From assembly GCA_025350595.1 (NCBI GenBank), contig JANXXP010000208.1:1-38648 (forward strand): a stretch of DNA of 38,648 nucleotides, in the 5' to 3' direction. Below, one piece after another: positions 9,309 to 18,672 of this stretch. Position 1 is the first letter of the stretch. Each line of letters opens with the position of its first letter. The notes beneath the pieces were generated by a model. The model was given only the letters and a program-made list of their open reading frames with translations, was not told where the DNA came from and made no database searches. A program made the translations under genes and the position numbers. Source of the DNA: Bacteroidota bacterium (lineage in GTDB: Bacteria > Bacteroidota > Bacteroidia > Bacteroidales > VadinHA17).

Positions 9309-10415
9309 ATGTCAGAAGTATCACTTAAGCATAAAATTGCCTTAGGTCTGATTCCGCGTATTGGTGATATCAACGCGAGGAAACTTGTGTCGCATCTCGG
9401 AAGCGTGGAAGCAATTTTTTATGAACCTTACAGAAACCTTATTAATATACCTGGAATAGGTTCAGGTATTGCAAAATATATCAGCGAACGATCATATCTC
9501 GATACTGCCGAAAAAGAAGCAGAATATGTTTTGAAAAACAACATCAGAACCTACTTCTATCTGGACAATGATTATCCTTACAGACTAAGACAATGTGATG
9601 ATTCTCCGGTCGTATTTTTCTTTATGGGGGACTGCGACCTGAACAGCGCAAAAATTTTAAGTGTGGTTGGCACCCGTAATGCTACAACCAGAGGAAGAGA
9701 AATTTGCGACAAGATTATAGGAGGATTAGCATTGGGTCATCCCGATCTCATCATCGTGAGTGGATTAGCTTATGGAATTGACATTGCATCGCACAAGGCT
9801 GCCCTGGCAAATAATCTGCAAACAATCGGTGTACTTGGACACGGTTTCAAAACCATATATCCTTCAATTCATTCATCCACTGCTAAAGCGATGGTCAAAA
9901 ATGGAGGCCTTCTATCCGATTTTTTGTCAGATGCACTCCCTGAGCGCAACAATTTTATCAAAAGAAACAGGATAATAGCCGGTTTGTCAGATGCTACTCT
10001 GGTGGTCGAATCAGGGACAAAAGGTGGTGCGCTTATTACCACAGATATTGCAAATTCCTATAACCGCGATGTCTTTGCTGTGCCAGGCAGGCCCGATGAC
10101 CAATGGTCTTCCGGCTGTAACAGCCTCATCAGAAGCAATAAAGCATCACTTGTTGAATGCCCTGATGATATTGAATACTTCCTCAACTGGAAACCTGAAA
10201 AATCAAAACCACCAGTTCAAAGAACATTATTTTCCGATCTGGATGAATCAGAGAAAACAATCTTTGAACTTCTCATAAAAGAAGGAGAACAGACGATCGA
10301 TACAATATGCAGATCGCTCGATATTCCTGTTTATAAATTATCCTCGCTACTCCTTCAGATGGAATTTAAGGGGATAGTGAAGTGCTCGCCGGGGAATGTC
10401 TATCGGACGGTATAA
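9309..10415 (+). CDS. dprA: DNA-processing protein DprA/Smf
   Basis: A 368-residue DprA, which binds incoming single-stranded DNA during natural transformation and loads RecA. An N-terminal SAM/helix-hairpin-helix-like region (about 1-75; LIPRIGDINARKLVSHLGS, NIPGIGSGIAKYI) precedes the Rossmann-like DprA core. Core motifs include VGTRNATTRGREIC, IIVSGLAYGIDIASHKAAL, GVLGHGFKTIYPSIH, NRIIAGLSDATLVVESG and FAVPGRPDDQWSSGCNSLI. A winged-helix-like C-terminal domain (about 305-368) ends the protein. The start at 9309 (MSEVSLKHKIALGLIPR) fits the family; a start at 9258 would sit inside the terminator hairpin. It lies between the two gdh genes, but its own promoter and terminator suggest independent expression. 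Confidence 0.95.
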   Translation: MSEVSLKHKIALGLIPRIGDINARKLVSHLGSVEAIFYEPYRNLINIPGIGSGIAKYISERSYLDTAEKEAEYVLKNNIRTYFYLDNDYPYRLRQCDDSPVVFFFMGDCDLNSAKILSVVGTRNATTRGREICDKIIGGLALGHPDLIIVSGLAYGIDIASHKAALANNLQTIGVLGHGFKTIYPSIHSSTAKAMVKNGGLLSDFLSDALPERNNFIKRNRIIAGLSDATLVVESGTKGGALITTDIANSYNRDVFAVPGRPDDQWSSGCNSLIRSNKASLVECPDDIEYFLNWKPEKSKPPVQRTLFSDLDESEKTIFELLIKEGEQTIDTICRSLDIPVYKLSSLLLQMEFKGIVKCSPGNVYRTV

Positions 10416-10605
10416 CCCGAACGGTGTCAGGCTTTAACTTCACTAATGAATTAATGGGTAATCGGTTATCAGTAATCAGTGAGTCCGTTTACCGAATACC
10501 GATACCGAATACAGTTAGTTCTTTACTTGAATATATTCCGACAAAACCGGACTGTTTATTCCTAACCTTTTCCTATTTTTATCATTCCAATTAACCTTTT
10601 ATTAA

Positions 10606-11957
<1,352 letters not shown>

Positions 11958-11958
<1 letters not shown>

Positions 11959-12743
11959 TGCAACTTATTGACGCACATACACATCTGTATCTAAAGGAAT
12001 TCGATACTGACAGGGATGAAGTAGTGAACAGAGCTGTAAGCAGCGGCATTGTAAAGATGCTGCTGCCTAACATTGATTCAGAGTCAGTCCCTTCGATGCT
12101 ATCTGCAGAATCTCGATATCCCGGGATCTGCTATTCAATGATTGGCCTTCATCCTACTTCGGTTAAAGAAGATTATCTTTCTCAACTCGATAAACTTGAA
12201 GCCATAGCATCAGATCACAGTTTCGTTGCTGTCGGGGAAATCGGAATTGATCTCTATTGGGACAAAACTTTCCTGAATGAACAGATAATCGCTTTCAGAC
12301 GTCAGATCCTTTTTGCTTTAAAAAACAGCTTACCTGTTGTGGTACATTCGCGGGAGTCATTTCCGGAAGTTTTTTCAGTATTGGATGAGTTCAAGAATAA
12401 GAAACTTAGAGGTGTTTTACATGCTTTCACTGGAACTGTCGAAGATGCTGAAAAAGCAATTGGGATGGGATTAAAACTGGGTATCGGGGGTATCGTTACC
12501 TTCAAAAATTCAGGGCTCGATAAGGTGGTAAAGGCGATTGGTCCCCATAACCTGATACTCGAAACTGACGCCCCCTATCTCGCACCTGTTCCACACAGAG
12601 GAAAAAGGAACGAGAGTTCATATATTTGTATAATTAATAAGAAACTGGCAGAAATTTTTGGAATGAGTGAAGAAGAGACAGCCTCAATAACATTTGCCAA
12701 CTCAACCGGACTTTTCAATCTCAAAGGAAAAAATGAAAAATAA
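11958..12743 (+). CDS. TatD family metal-dependent hydrolase (DNase)
   Basis: A 261-residue TIM-barrel amidohydrolase-superfamily protein. Metal-binding motifs: DAHTHLY with His7 and His9 at the N-terminus, VAVGEIGIDLYW, PVVVHSRES, VLHAFTGT, and ETDAPYLAPVPHRGKRNES near the C-terminus. These define the TatD DNase family, whose members have 3'-5' exonuclease activity and roles in DNA repair. Length is normal (about 255-265). The ATG overlaps the gdhA stop by 1 nt and the gene end overlaps ansA by 11 nt, so it is expressed with both. The family includes TatD, YcfH and YjjV; which subgroup cannot be decided here. Confidence 0.93.
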
Positions 12744-13767
12744 TAAAGATATCTCTATACTAATAATTTACACAGGGGGAACGATTGGTATGGTTCACGA
12801 TCCTGTTACAGGATCCCTGGTGCCTATCGACTTCAGGCATATATCTGATCATGTGCCTGAATTGAAGAAATTCGGATATGATCTACATTCAATCTCATTT
12901 GATCCGGTACAGGATTCAAGCAATATAGACCCGGTAGTATGGGTAAAAATGGCTGAGATTATTGAAGAGGGTTACAAGGATTTTGACGGATTCGTAATAT
13001 TGCACGGAACAGATACAATGGCATATACTGCATCCGCATTAAGTTTCATGCTTGAGAACCTGGCAAGACCGGTTATACTTACCGGATCGCAATTGCCAAT
13101 TGGTCTGCTTCGGACAGATGGCAGGGAGAATCTTATTACTGCTATTGAGATTGCTGCTGCACAATTAAATGGAATGGCTGAAGTTCCGGAAGTATGTATC
13201 TTTTTCGACAACAAGCTCACTCGTGGGAATCGTACAACAAAGATGAGTGCGGAGCATTTTGATGCATTTTACTCCCCAAACTATCCACCACTGGCAGAGG
13301 TAGGTTTACATTTGAAATATACAAATAATCTTATAAGTTATCCGGCTAAAGATCAGAAACTCATTGTTCACAAAGCATTCGACAACAATGTTGCTGTATT
13401 AAAACTCTTTCCCGGGATTAACAGAAAATTATTTCAGGCAGTACTGAATACAGAAGGGCTTAGAGGACTAATTATTGAGACATTCGGATCAGGGAACGCT
13501 CCTACCTACCAATGGTTTTTGGATGATCTGACGGACTATATCAATAAAGGCGGCATTATCCTGAATGTAACTCAATGTCATGGAGGGAGTGTTGAGATGG
13601 GCCTGTATGAAACAAGCAGGCAGATGCTGTCTGCGGGAGTTGTAAGTGGAAAAGATTTAACATCAGAAGCGTCGGTTACAAAACTTATGCATCTATTGGG
13701 TCGTTATACATCAAGGGAAGAAGTAGTTAAGTCATTGAACAGGTCATTATCCGGTGAAATCTCATAA
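12733..13767 (+). CDS. ansA: Type I L-asparaginase
   Basis: A 344-residue cytoplasmic asparaginase that hydrolyses asparagine to aspartate and ammonia. The first catalytic threonine is Thr14 (IIYTGGTIGM) and the second Thr93-Asp94 (VILHGTDTMAYTASAL). LTGSQLPIGLLRTDGRENL and the C-terminal LRGLIIETFGSGNAP and NVTQCHGGSVEMGLYE are typical. There is no signal peptide, which fits type I. The start at 12733 gives the conventional N-terminus and overlaps tatD by 11 nt; a farther start at 12694 would only add tatD-overlapping residues. With gdhA in the same operon it suggests coordinated ammonia/amino-acid nitrogen handling (inference). Confidence 0.94.
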   Translation: MKNNKDISILIIYTGGTIGMVHDPVTGSLVPIDFRHISDHVPELKKFGYDLHSISFDPVQDSSNIDPVVWVKMAEIIEEGYKDFDGFVILHGTDTMAYTASALSFMLENLARPVILTGSQLPIGLLRTDGRENLITAIEIAAAQLNGMAEVPEVCIFFDNKLTRGNRTTKMSAEHFDAFYSPNYPPLAEVGLHLKYTNNLISYPAKDQKLIVHKAFDNNVAVLKLFPGINRKLFQAVLNTEGLRGLIIETFGSGNAPTYQWFLDDLTDYINKGGIILNVTQCHGGSVEMGLYETSRQMLSAGVVSGKDLTSEASVTKLMHLLGRYTSREEVVKSLNRSLSGEIS

Positions 13768-13793
13768 CAGGCCATTTTTTAAAAATATTTTTG

Positions 13794-13800
13794 TACTTTG
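13794..13800 (+). promoter_or_regulatory. Candidate promoter -7 box for tRNA-Ser
   Basis: TACTTTG, followed by GC-rich CGCCCC, lies 13 nt before the tRNA 5' end. It is one base short of TAnnTTTG. Confidence 0.4.
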
Positions 13801-13813
13801 CGCCCCTGTTTTT

Positions 13814-13901
13814 GGAGAGATGCAGGAGTGGTTTAACTGGCACGCCTGGAAAGCGTGTGTACCTCAAAAGGGTACCGGGGGTTCGAATCCCTTTCTCTCC
13901 G
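13814..13901 (+). tRNA. tRNA-Ser (anticodon GGA)
   Basis: An 88-nt cloverleaf. The acceptor stem pairs GGAGAGA (13814-13820) with TCTCTCC (13894-13900), discriminator G at 13901. The anticodon stem CACGC/GCGTG encloses loop CTGGAAA with anticodon GGA, reading TCC/TCT serine codons. A long variable arm, as expected for serine (GTACC.. ..GGTACC), is followed by the T arm with loop TTCGAAT; two T-stem pairs are G-U. The CCA end is not encoded. Confidence 0.96.
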
Positions 13902-13914
13902 CAAAGTTTAAATG

Positions 13915-13938
13915 AATCCCGCTGTTGGCGGGATTTTT
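13915..13938 (+). terminator. Intrinsic terminator of tRNA-Ser
   Basis: Stem AATCCCGC (13915-13922) with GCGGGATT (13928-13935), five-base loop TGTTG, followed by a T tract. It lies 13 nt after the tRNA. Confidence 0.85.
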
Positions 13939-13976
13939 AATTTTATCGAAGCACTGTTGAAAGCTTGCTTTCATAA

Positions 13977-14228
13977 AGTGATCTTGCTGTAATTTTTTCT
14001 TTCCTTCCTGCCTGTGAAAAAAGTTCAGACAACATAACTATATCCGGACATGTGGTTAAAACCCAATACTACAACTCTGAGATTTTCAGCGAACCAAATC
14101 AGCAAATCTATGGAAAATGGAAATTACTGAACCTTTAGCGTCAGGTCAGCTTTAACGGTAATGATTCACTCTCGCTATGGGATACTTATATGGATGGCTT
14201 TAGCGCACTTTATAAACGAATTAAATAA
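13977..14228 (+). pseudogene. Decayed lipoprotein gene (in-frame TAG, lost start)
   Basis: One reading frame from 13977 to the TAA at 14226-14228 looks like real protein despite an in-frame TAG at 14136-14138. It begins with a lipoprotein signal (AVIFSFLPACEKSSDN) but has no usable start codon. A TTG-initiated stretch (13957 on) in the adjacent frame would supply a positive N-terminus if one base were restored near 13990. The frame continues through IYGKWKLLNL, meets the TAG and resumes as NGNDSLSLWDTYMDGFSALYKRIK. The N-terminal lipoprotein part with KWKL and the DTYMDGF..YKR ending resemble the two ends of small Bacteroidota lipocalin-like lipoproteins, so an internal deletion is likely. 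Identification of the family is tentative. Confidence 0.65.
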
Positions 14229-14260
14229 TTAGATAATCATCTGCTATTCCTTTTACTCAT

Positions 14261-14293
14261 TTTGATCACTTGTATTAAAAAATTATAAATTTG
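14261..14293 (+). promoter_or_regulatory. Promoter for the membrane protein gene
   Basis: TTTG at 14261-14264, a 21-nt spacer and TAAATTTG at 14286-14293, matching both Bacteroidetes boxes. The ATG at 14315 is 22 nt downstream. Confidence 0.6.
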
Positions 14294-14314
14294 CAGCTCC
14301 TTAACACATTAACA

Positions 14315-15010
14315 ATGTTTACAGTAAAAGGTAATATTATCGATATAAACGGAAAAACAGAGTGGTTACTTTTTCACCGCCTTTCAAAAAAGATCAATCC
14401 TGTTGATTTTTTGGCGCTTACCGATGGTGTTATACAATTGCCCAACTTTCTGTTTACAATTTCATTTTTCATTCTTGTATTCCCTAACGTTGATATTAGC
14501 ACAAGGTTCGCGATTCCAGCCGGACTATATTTCTTCGGGCACATACTTATTAATTTCCGGTTTGGTGTCTGGGTGGTAAAACTACTAAAACTGCCACTTC
14601 TTGTTTATATGAAATATAGTTTTGCATTTATAGCAGCAACTCTCATCGCTTCCTGGTTCTTCCTGAGCTGGTGGACATTCATGATAATCCCGGTATATCT
14701 GCTAACATTATTTTTTTCAGTGGTGATACTTACTGCGTATGAAAAAAGACAGTATCTGGCAAAATGGAAAAAAGATGCTGGTAATTATGATATCTTTAAA
14801 AATAATGCCTTCCTCTTTGCTTATAAATTCTATGTCAGAGAAAATCAGTTGCCATCAGACACCTCCCCTTCCAAGGATGAAACAGAAAATCAGGACTGGC
14901 TGAAACCATATAATTTTATGCGGGTTCACTGGGAAGAACTGGAAAACCACTTTAACAGGAAGGCAAAGGTATATTGGAAAGCGTATTTACACCTCAACAA
15001 GCAGAACTGA
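14315..15010 (+). CDS. Hypothetical integral membrane protein, four predicted transmembrane segments
   Basis: A 231-residue protein I do not recognise. A polar N-terminus (about 1-40) is followed by four hydrophobic segments at about 42-58, 66-82, 100-117 and 120-141. The C-terminal third is charged and presumably cytoplasmic (YEKRQYLAKWKKDAGNY, YNFMRVHWEELENHFNRKAK), with conserved-looking aromatic residues. The ATG at 14315 is preferred over an upstream TTG at 14291 because a well-formed promoter ends at 14293. It is a single-gene unit between two gene remnants, in what looks like an accessory patch. No enzyme motif is seen. Confidence 0.75.
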   Translation: MFTVKGNIIDINGKTEWLLFHRLSKKINPVDFLALTDGVIQLPNFLFTISFFILVFPNVDISTRFAIPAGLYFFGHILINFRFGVWVVKLLKLPLLVYMKYSFAFIAATLIASWFFLSWWTFMIIPVYLLTLFFSVVILTAYEKRQYLAKWKKDAGNYDIFKNNAFLFAYKFYVRENQLPSDTSPSKDETENQDWLKPYNFMRVHWEELENHFNRKAKVYWKAYLHLNKQN

Positions 15011-15066
15011 ACCTGATTTTTCGCAATTTTATATTTCGGATTGGGGATTTGTGATTGAGGGGTCTG

Positions 15067-15200
15067 GTTAAGGATTTACAAGAAAAGTACCGGCGTGTGC
15101 TATTGTATTCAGGCTGCAAACAGTAAAAAAACCTGAGACCAGGGAAAAAAGGATGAAAGCAATTCTTGAAATGATGGCAGATGGAAAGAAGTTCCACTAA
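15067..15200 (+). pseudogene. Remnant of a YdeI/OmpD-associated-type protein (C-terminal fragment, frameshifted)
   Basis: Across three frames this stretch spells the end of a YdeI-like protein. VKDLQEKYRRVLLY is in one frame, CIQAANSKK in the next, and KKPETREKRMKAILEMMADG followed by KKFH and TAA (15198-15200) in the third. The last frame change falls in a run of seven As (15125-15131). The K(R/K)PETR.KR...I.M...GK ending is characteristic of YdeI/OmpD-associated family proteins. No N-terminal part or start is visible upstream, so this is a relic and not an expressed gene. The family call rests on the C-terminal motif. Confidence 0.55.
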
Positions 15201-15214
15201 AAATATAAGGTGCT

Positions 15215-16300
15215 TTATCTATTACCGGTTTCTAATTTATTTAAATGACAAAACAATAATGTGCCGCTTTTTTCATCATGAAGATGCATCCCATTACCTT
15301 CACAATACCTGAATGAATCACAATCTTCACAAATGCCATCCCTTGCCCATTCTTTGTTTCTGAATACAGAATAACGGTTGTTCCATATATGAGCAAAATC
15401 GTCCTTGTATATATTTCCCTGAATGAAATTATCTCTCAGGTTTGGACAAGCTGAGATTGATCCGTCAGCAAGTATTGAGGCAATATTAATCCCGGCCCGG
15501 CAAAAGAAAAAGTTATCTCTTACTTCACCTTCATAATTCCCCAGAAAACCTTCGCAACCGTAATTAAGCTTTATTCTTCCTTCTTTCCGGGTATCTTTAA
15601 TAAAATCCAAAACCTGTTTGAATTGCAAAGAAGAGAGTTGTAGTTCAGAATAATTCTTCGCTCTTCCAATCGGGAAGATGGTAAAGATCCTCCAATCCTT
15701 AATTCCTGCCTCTTTGAGAGTCTCTTTCAATTGGATTAATTCATCAATATTCCTCTGATTTACACAGGTTACTACATCAAATATTAAATTCTCCGACTCA
15801 GGCAGCATACGGATAGCAGCATAAGCATTTTTGTAACTATTTGTATTTCCTCTTAACCAGTTGTGCGAATCCTCTAAGCCATCAAGACTCACGGTAATGG
15901 TCCTTAATCCTGACTTTAACAAAGATTTTAGTCTGTCCTGATTTAATAAATATCCATTGGTAACGATACCCCATGGAAATCCTCTTTTATAGAGTTCATA
16001 GCCGCAGGATTCAAGATCTGTTCTCATTAAAGGTTCACCACCAGTAAAAACAATTGTGGTTTTATTTGGATTGATATGATTTGATATTGAGTCAATTGCT
16101 TTTAAAAAATCAGCAACCGGCATATCTCTTACTTCGGATTCTTTTTTACATTCACTTCCACAATGCAGGCAACTGAGATTGCACTTTAATGTGCATTCCC
16201 AGAATATATAATTCAGCTCATGAATCCTGGTTGTGTTCTTTCTAAATTGCCTGAAGAGTTCAAGCGCTATTTTCTTTCTGACTGAAAGCCGGAGAGTCAT
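15215..16300 (-). CDS. Radical SAM/SPASM enzyme of the rSAM/lipoprotein system
   Basis: A 361-residue radical SAM protein. The SAM-cluster cysteines are Cys40, Cys44 and Cys47 (CNLSCLHC). GGEPLMR, VTNGYLL and TVSLDGL follow. A C-terminal SPASM region holds many cysteines for auxiliary clusters (FFFCRAG, SACPNLRDN, GICEDCDSFRYCEGNG, LLFCHLN). The length, order and adjacent partner match the Bacteroidetes 'rSAM/lipoprotein system' enzymes (TIGR04133-like, from memory). SPASM enzymes commonly modify peptides, and the adjacent lipoprotein is the natural candidate substrate or partner, but this is not shown. The ATG overlaps the lipoprotein stop by one base (TAATG), so the two are translationally coupled. 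Confidence 0.85.
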   Translation of the reverse strand: MTLRLSVRKKIALELFRQFRKNTTRIHELNYIFWECTLKCNLSCLHCGSECKKESEVRDMPVADFLKAIDSISNHINPNKTTIVFTGGEPLMRTDLESCGYELYKRGFPWGIVTNGYLLNQDRLKSLLKSGLRTITVSLDGLEDSHNWLRGNTNSYKNAYAAIRMLPESENLIFDVVTCVNQRNIDELIQLKETLKEAGIKDWRIFTIFPIGRAKNYSELQLSSLQFKQVLDFIKDTRKEGRIKLNYGCEGFLGNYEGEVRDNFFFCRAGINIASILADGSISACPNLRDNFIQGNIYKDDFAHIWNNRYSVFRNKEWARDGICEDCDSFRYCEGNGMHLHDEKSGTLLFCHLNKLETGNR

Positions 16301-16749
16301 TACAGTTTTGGTTTCATTTTTAAATCAAACTCCTTCTCAGTCTGACCATTATACCAATGTTTATTGCCACCGGTGAATACCGGGTTTGTGAATTTCACTA
16401 TCGTATCCAGGTTCAGAAATTCACCATTAGCTGTGCCATCAATATCTTTCAGATCAATATTGAAATTTTTACTCATTGGAAAACCTGTAATTTTTAAGGT
16501 AAAGATTCCATTCATATCGGTATTGATTGAATCCCTGTAATATATTGAGGTTGAGTCACGCATTATAACCCTGATATTCTTTATAGGTCTGCTGTCCTTC
16601 TCTGATACAACCTTTCCTCTTACAATAAAATCAGCATGAGGAGTACCATATTCTGCTCCTCCAATGATAAAACATGCAGTAGTAAATCCAAGAAGTGATA
16701 AGAGTAATGCCAGCAACTTATTATACTTCTTTAATAGCTTTATTTTCAT
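16300..16749 (-). CDS. Putative lipoprotein partner of the radical SAM enzyme
   Basis: A 149-residue protein with a basic N-terminus, a leucine-rich segment and lipobox FTTAC (Cys26), then GGAEYGTPHADF. The EYGTP motif shortly after the lipidated cysteine, and the following regulatory-like beta-sandwich (VRGKVVSEKDSRPIKNIRVI ...), fit the lipoproteins paired with radical SAM enzymes in Bacteroidetes (TIGR04134-like, from memory). After removal of the signal it has no cysteine other than Cys26, so a cysteine-based peptide crosslink is not obvious. It is 11 nt after the DUF1456 gene and coupled by a 1-nt overlap to the radical SAM gene. It is probably anchored by lipid in the cell envelope; function unknown. 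Confidence 0.8.
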   Translation of the reverse strand: MKIKLLKKYNKLLALLLSLLGFTTACFIIGGAEYGTPHADFIVRGKVVSEKDSRPIKNIRVIMRDSTSIYYRDSINTDMNGIFTLKITGFPMSKNFNIDLKDIDGTANGEFLNLDTIVKFTNPVFTGGNKHWYNGQTEKEFDLKMKPKL

Positions 16750-16760
16750 TTCAGATTCAA

Positions 16761-17222
16761 TTAGTTATGATACTTTATCTGCATGCCATGTATAAAATTA
16801 CGTAAAATCTGATCTTTACATGGACGGAATTGCTCCTGATCGGGTTTCCTGAAAAATGCACTAAGTTCATGTTTACTTATGCGCATATCAGCTAACGCAA
16901 GTATCTTAAGAATATTATCATCTTTCAGATCGAGTGCAATTTTCAGTTTCCTGAGTACAATATTGTTATTCAACCGCTTTTCAGCAACAGGCTGTGGTCC
17001 CTCCTTTTTACCGCGCTTTTCTATAATCAATCCATTTAGAAAAATTGCCAGATGATTGTCATCAAGATCCTTATATGCGGGATCATCATCTTTTTTCAGC
17101 CAGTCGCTTATTTGTGCCCGACTTATTTCATGTCCTGCAAGCGCAAATATTTCAATCATTTTGGAATCATTGAAGTCGAAGGTGTAACGGATGCGACGCA
17201 ATATGTCATTAACATTCACCAT
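16761..17222 (-). CDS. DUF1456 (YehS-like) family protein
   Basis: A 153-residue protein made of two copies of the DUF1456 repeat, about 3-70 and 84-150. The first copy carries NDILRRIRYTFDFNDSKMIE, IFALAG, ISRAQISDWLKKDDDP and AIFLNGLIIEKRG. The second is more diverged: IVLRKLKIALDLKDDNILKI, ISKHELSAFFRKPDQEQF and ILRNFIHGMQIK. This is the usual YehS architecture; the function is unknown, and the helical repeat suggests a protein- or nucleic-acid-binding role. It is the first gene of the three-gene minus operon with the lipoprotein and radical SAM enzyme. DUF1456 genes are usually found elsewhere, so the linkage is of interest. A TAnnTTTG box lies upstream. Confidence 0.88.
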   Translation of the reverse strand: MVNVNDILRRIRYTFDFNDSKMIEIFALAGHEISRAQISDWLKKDDDPAYKDLDDNHLAIFLNGLIIEKRGKKEGPQPVAEKRLNNNIVLRKLKIALDLKDDNILKILALADMRISKHELSAFFRKPDQEQFRPCKDQILRNFIHGMQIKYHN

Positions 17223-17257
17223 TTTTAATTCGCAGGTAAGGTTGTTTAAAATTTATC

Positions 17258-17265
17258 CAAAGTTA
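17258..17265 (-). promoter_or_regulatory. -7 promoter element for the DUF1456-lipoprotein-rSAM operon
   Basis: The minus strand reads TAACTTTG, an exact TAnnTTTG match, 35 nt before the DUF1456 ATG. No -33 TTTG occurs at a normal spacing. Confidence 0.4.
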
Positions 17266-17392
17266 CTTATTTCAAACCTAAAACTCCCTCTGCAAAATAT
17301 GATATTATCAAATCTTTGATTCTGAAAAAGTTTTTTTATATCTTGTTTTTTTTTCAGAAGAGAATATATTTAACTTTAGAAAAAAAGTCTTA

Positions 17393-17474
17393 GTGTCCCT
17401 TTGAGTTCCTTTGTGGTTTCTTTTTTTACCAGTAAGTAACACGAAGTCTATCACAAAGTAACACAAAGGGAAAC
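17393..17474. repeat. 23-nt imperfect inverted repeat upstream of the SPFH gene
   Basis: The arm 17393-17415 (containing CCCTTTG and CCTTTGTG) matches the reverse complement of 17452-17474 (containing CACAAAG and CAAAGGG) at 20 of 23 positions, with a 36-nt spacer. It lies 35-116 nt before the SPFH ATG. It may form a large hairpin or be a degenerate dispersed element. Confidence 0.55.
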
Positions 17475-17508
17475 AGAGGATTAGTAATTATAACTAAAAA
17501 ACCGAATT

Positions 17509-18636
17509 ATGGGACTAATGGACAAACTTCGCGGGGAATTTATCGACATTATCCAATGGCTCGACCCAACCAATAATACCATGGTACACCGTTTTGAGAG
17601 GTATCAGAATGAAATCAAAAACGGCGCTAAACTTACAGTGAGAGAATCGCAGGTTGCTATACTGATAAACGAAGGACAGCTTGCCGACATGTTTAAACCT
17701 GGTCTGTATACACTTACCACAGAGAACATGCCAATCCTTACAACACTTAAGGGGTGGAAATATGGGTTTAACAGCCCCTTCCTGGCAGAGGTATATTTTG
17801 TCAACACCAAACAATTTACAGATTTATTATGGGGCACACCCAATCCTGTTATGCTTAGAGATCCTGAGTTTGGCCCTATCCGCATACGTGCCAATGGAAA
17901 TTACACGATGAAGATTGCTGATCCTGCTCTGTTTATCAAAACCATTGCAGGAACAGACGGAAATTTTACAACTGAAAGCATTACCAATCAGTTACGTAAT
18001 GTTGCAGTTACACGTTTCACGGATGCTATCGGGGAAAGTAAAATCCCGGTTCTCGATATGGCTTCAAACTTCGATGAGATATCGAAGTTCTGCGAGAATA
18101 AGATGAAACCTGAATTCCTGGAATACGGTATCGAATTATTAAAATTCCTGGTTGCCAGCATTACCCTTCCTGAAAATGTTGAAGCAGCTCTCGATAAAAG
18201 ATCAAGCATGGGTATTATCGGCGATATGAGCAAGTTTACTCAGTTCCAGATTGCAGAATCGATGGAAGCTGCAGCTAAAAATCCATCAGGCGGAGGTGCC
18301 TCAACGGGCATGGGAATGGGGATGGGATTTGGAATGGCAAATGCTATGATGGGACAGATGGGTGGCCAAATGGGACAAGCCAACCAGCAGCAGAATCAGC
18401 AACCACAGGCCGGACCACCTCCGGTACCCGGAGCAGTAAGTTATTTTGTTGCTGTTGGAGGACAACAATCAGGGCCGTTCGATCTGAATGCGTTGAAACA
18501 GATGGCAGGCCAGGGACAGATAAATAAAGATACTCTGGTATGGAAACAGGGAATGGCTCAGTGGAGCCCCGCAGGATCACAGCCTGATATCAGCAGTATT
18601 TTCGGAGCTGTTCCTCCTCCATTACCACCTCAATAA
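17509..18636 (+). CDS. SPFH domain / YdjI-like protein with C-terminal GYF_2 domain
   Basis: A 375-residue protein. The N-terminal SPFH/Band-7-like region (about 1-255) contains NGAKLTVRESQVAILINEGQ, the FKPGLYTLTTENMPIL core, RDPEFGPIRIRANGNYTMKI and the helical AESMEAAAKNPSG end. This is the 'virion core protein'-type SPFH seen in Bacillus YdjI. A Met/Gly/Gln-rich linker (about 260-305) leads to a GYF_2-type domain (about 310-365; YFVAVGGQQSGPFDLNALKQ ... TLVWKQGMAQW). It has no transmembrane helix. The next gene, 36 nt away, encodes a zinc-ribbon protein with a membrane anchor, as in the Bacillus pspA-ydjGHI stress operon, where YdjI recruits PspA. I infer a membrane-stress scaffold. Confidence 0.88.
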   Translation: MGLMDKLRGEFIDIIQWLDPTNNTMVHRFERYQNEIKNGAKLTVRESQVAILINEGQLADMFKPGLYTLTTENMPILTTLKGWKYGFNSPFLAEVYFVNTKQFTDLLWGTPNPVMLRDPEFGPIRIRANGNYTMKIADPALFIKTIAGTDGNFTTESITNQLRNVAVTRFTDAIGESKIPVLDMASNFDEISKFCENKMKPEFLEYGIELLKFLVASITLPENVEAALDKRSSMGIIGDMSKFTQFQIAESMEAAAKNPSGGGASTGMGMGMGFGMANAMMGQMGGQMGQANQQQNQQPQAGPPPVPGAVSYFVAVGGQQSGPFDLNALKQMAGQGQINKDTLVWKQGMAQWSPAGSQPDISSIFGAVPPPLPPQ

Positions 18637-18672
18637 GAATTAAAAATCAGAACCTCGAAAAATCAGAAGCTT

